Assembly (NCBI GenBank): GCA_905479515.1
Contig: CAJQMX010000060.1
Span: 1-8,428 of the forward strand
Direction: 5' to 3'
Source of the DNA: an uncultured Parasphingopyxis sp.
GTDB lineage: Bacteria > Pseudomonadota > Alphaproteobacteria > Sphingomonadales > Sphingomonadaceae
DNA length: 8,428 bases
Every line of letters starts with the position of its first letter. The first letter of the stretch is position 1. Made by a program: the position numbers and the translations under genes. Under the pieces are notes generated by a model, which had not been told where the DNA came from, did no database searches, and worked only from the letters and a program-made list of their open reading frames with translations. Below are positions 7,077-8,428 of the stretch, piece by piece.

Positions 7077-7585
7077 GCAAGCGTCCCCTGAGTGTGGACG
7101 AGAAGGCCCTATGGGCAAAGGTTATCGAGAGCGTTGAGCCGCTGGACCGCAGGCCCGGCCAGACCCGGGCGCCTGTGGGGCGCGGCGCCGATCTTGCCAG
7201 CTTTGCCGTCCCCCAACTCGCAGAGCGCAAAACCGCGCCCGGACCCGGCACAACGCTGGACGGGACCTGGGACCGCAAACTCACACGCGGCCGGGCTGAC
7301 CCTGATTTCACGATCGACCTGCACGGCCATACGCTGAATTCGGCCTATGACAGGCTGGACCGGGCGTTAGGGCAGGCGATTGCCTCCCATGCGCGGATCG
7401 TGCTGCTGATCACCGGCCATGCCCCCAAAAAAGAAGGCCCGGTGACGCGCGGCAAAATCCGCGCCGCTGTGGGGGACTGGCTGTCTGCATCGCGCCATGC
7501 GCCGCATATTGCAGCCGTGCGCGGTGCGCACCCAAGGCATGGGGGCAGGGGCGCGCTCTATATCGTGTTGAGGCGGAGACCATGA
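7073..7585 (+). CDS. Smr-domain protein (MutS2 C-terminal-like)
   Basis: This 170-residue cytoplasmic protein has a variable N-terminal part (1-75, rich in Pro, Arg and Gly) and a C-terminal Smr domain. The domain shows DLHGHT at 82-87, LLITGHAP at 111-118, and HPRHGGRGALYIVLRR at 153-168, the usual closing block of bacterial stand-alone Smr proteins. Smr domains bind nucleic acid and some cut RNA or DNA; the substrate here is unknown. The second glycine motif is usually TGKG-like, but here reads TGHAP followed by a Lys/Glu-rich insert. The start is a GTG overlapping the mltA stop (GTGA), with no strong ribosome site, so translation is probably coupled. It ends 10 bp before the next gene. Confidence 0.9.
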   Translation: MSKRPLSVDEKALWAKVIESVEPLDRRPGQTRAPVGRGADLASFAVPQLAERKTAPGPGTTLDGTWDRKLTRGRADPDFTIDLHGHTLNSAYDRLDRALGQAIASHARIVLLITGHAPKKEGPVTRGKIRAAVGDWLSASRHAPHIAAVRGAHPRHGGRGALYIVLRRRP

Positions 7586-7595
7586 GGATATAGCG

Positions 7596-8303
7596 ATGAT
7601 CATGACGCTGATTGTTGTTGCGGTTGTTTCGGGCGCGTTGCTGCTCGGTGCTCTTTGGGGCCTGTATGGCAAGCTGCCACCGATATGGGAGGGTTTCCTC
7701 ATTGCGCTTGCTGGCGGCGCGCTGATCTATTCGCTGATCGTCGAGCTGATTGAACCGGCCATCGTGCAATCATCCCTTGGCACGGCGATGATGTCTGTCG
7801 CGGTCGGCGCGATTGCCTTCACCGCAATCGACTATTGGGTCGATGAGAAATGGGGATCGGATGGCGGCGGGGGTCTGCTTGCCGCGATCACGCTGGATGG
7901 TATCCCGGAAAATCTCGCGCTCGGTGTGGCGCTTATCGGGGCCGCTGTTCCCGAAGTGGCCGCTCTGGCCGGATCCATCTTCCTGTCAAACCTTCCCGAA
8001 GCCGCAGGCGGCGCGAAGGAGATGGCCAAAACCGGTCAGTCCAAGGCCAAGATATTGGCTCTGTGGGCGGGAACCGCCGCATTGCTCTCCGCAGCGGCGA
8101 TCATCGGCAATATCGCGCTGGAGGGCGTGCCCGATCATGTGCTCGGCATTATTCGCTGCCTGGCGGCGGGCGCCGTCGTCGCATCGCTTGCGACCGAAGT
8201 GTTTCCCAAAGCCTATAAGGAGGATCACCACCTGTCCGGTATCGCCACGGTGCTCGGTCTGGTGCTTGCCTATCTGCTGGCATCGATCGGCACAGCCGGC
8301 TGA
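7596..8303 (+). CDS. ZIP-family-like membrane transporter with altered metal-site motifs
   Basis: This 235-residue protein is strongly hydrophobic, with about seven or eight predicted membrane segments (roughly 3-22, 33-53, 62-80, 93-116, 118-135, 152-174, 182-200 and 213-232). It resembles the ZIP (ZRT/IRT-like) divalent-metal transporter family: DGIPEN at 101-106 and SNLPEA at 131-136 take the places of the HNFPEG and HEIPEG motifs in the fourth and fifth helices, and an acidic VELIEP segment (49-54) lies in the second. The histidines of the usual binuclear site are therefore absent, so zinc transport cannot be assumed. TGAGGA (7583-7588), which includes the smr stop codon, sits seven bases before the ATG; an ATG at 7602 is an alternative. 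It is the last gene of the unit and abuts a convergent gene. Confidence 0.82.
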   Translation: MIMTLIVVAVVSGALLLGALWGLYGKLPPIWEGFLIALAGGALIYSLIVELIEPAIVQSSLGTAMMSVAVGAIAFTAIDYWVDEKWGSDGGGGLLAAITLDGIPENLALGVALIGAAVPEVAALAGSIFLSNLPEAAGGAKEMAKTGQSKAKILALWAGTAALLSAAAIIGNIALEGVPDHVLGIIRCLAAGAVVASLATEVFPKAYKEDHHLSGIATVLGLVLAYLLASIGTAG

Positions 8304-8309
8304 TCAGCC
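8298..8309. other. 12 bp perfect palindrome holding both stop codons of convergent genes
   Basis: GGCTGATCAGCC is a perfect palindrome centred between 8303 and 8304. Read on either strand it gives GGC TGA, the last Gly codon and stop of the transporter (plus) and of the ATP-grasp-like gene (minus). There is no loop and no T-tract, so it is not a standard terminator. Confidence 0.9.
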
Positions 8310-8428
8310 CTTGGAGAGCCGCGCTGCGAGTGCGTTATACAGCCGCTCGCCCAGATTTTCTGCCTGCAGTGGATAGAGAAACGGTTCGATCAGCTCCAAC
8401 TCCATCAGCAACATCTGGCCATCCTCCC
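8304..8428 (-). CDS. C-terminus of a probable ATP-grasp protein (runs off the right edge)
   Basis: Forty codons and a TGA stop are present; the start lies beyond the window. The segment DGQMLLMELELIEPFLYP followed by a short helix (GERLYNALAARL) and a terminal Gly resembles the end of ATP-grasp proteins related to glutathione synthetase and RimK, where an acidic strand such as MELE.IEP binds magnesium and closes the active site. The identity is from this one motif only. The stop codon directly abuts the stop of the ZIP-like gene, so the 3' ends of the two transcripts must overlap unless termination takes place inside coding sequence. Confidence 0.6.
   Translation of the reverse strand, partial: EDGQMLLMELELIEPFLYPLQAENLGERLYNALAARLSKG

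Noticed and set aside
6132..7118. Long minus-strand open frame (328 codons) opposite mltA
   Set aside because: It lies fully opposite a convincing mltA, has no recognisable family pattern, and its composition (Arg, Gly, His, Pro rich) is typical of antisense frames in GC-rich genes.

Overview
This window looks like an ordinary chromosomal segment of an alphaproteobacterium, most likely a member of the Sphingomonadales. The clues are the moderately high GC coding sequence, the alphaproteobacterial forms of SecB and the Tim44-like protein, and the gene neighbourhoods secB-murJ-trpS and tim44-mltA-smr. The taxonomic call rests on remembered family features, not on a search. No RNA gene, CRISPR array, transposase, integrase or phage gene is visible.

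Layout. The left part is read on the minus strand. secB (export chaperone), murJ (lipid II flippase) and trpS (tryptophanyl-tRNA synthetase) run in that order and look like one transcription unit, with murJ and trpS touching through a TGATG stop/start. After a 99 bp gap comes the start of a small lipoprotein gene (DUF4136-like) that runs off the left edge. The right part is read on the plus strand. A secreted serine hydrolase of the beta-lactamase/6-aminohexanoate-hydrolase fold stands alone. It is followed by a tightly packed four-gene unit: a Tim44-like membrane-anchored protein, the lytic transglycosylase MltA (ATGA overlap), an Smr-domain protein (GTGA overlap) and a ZIP-family-like membrane transporter (10 bp gap). 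The last 125 bases hold the C-terminus of a minus-strand gene, probably an ATP-grasp protein, that meets the transporter tail to tail with no spacer.

How the genes fit together. Much of the window serves the cell envelope: SecB keeps precursors exportable, MurJ flips the peptidoglycan precursor, MltA cleaves glycan strands, the Tim44-like protein is membrane anchored, and two further products carry export signals. TrpS is a housekeeping passenger of the secB-murJ unit.

I found no strong candidate for a previously undescribed system. The points most worth a second look are the serine hydrolase lying between secB and the tim44-mltA-smr block, the loss of the usual metal-binding histidines in the ZIP-like transporter, the 12 bp palindrome that carries both stop codons of two abutting convergent genes, and a spaced direct repeat in front of the lipoprotein gene.
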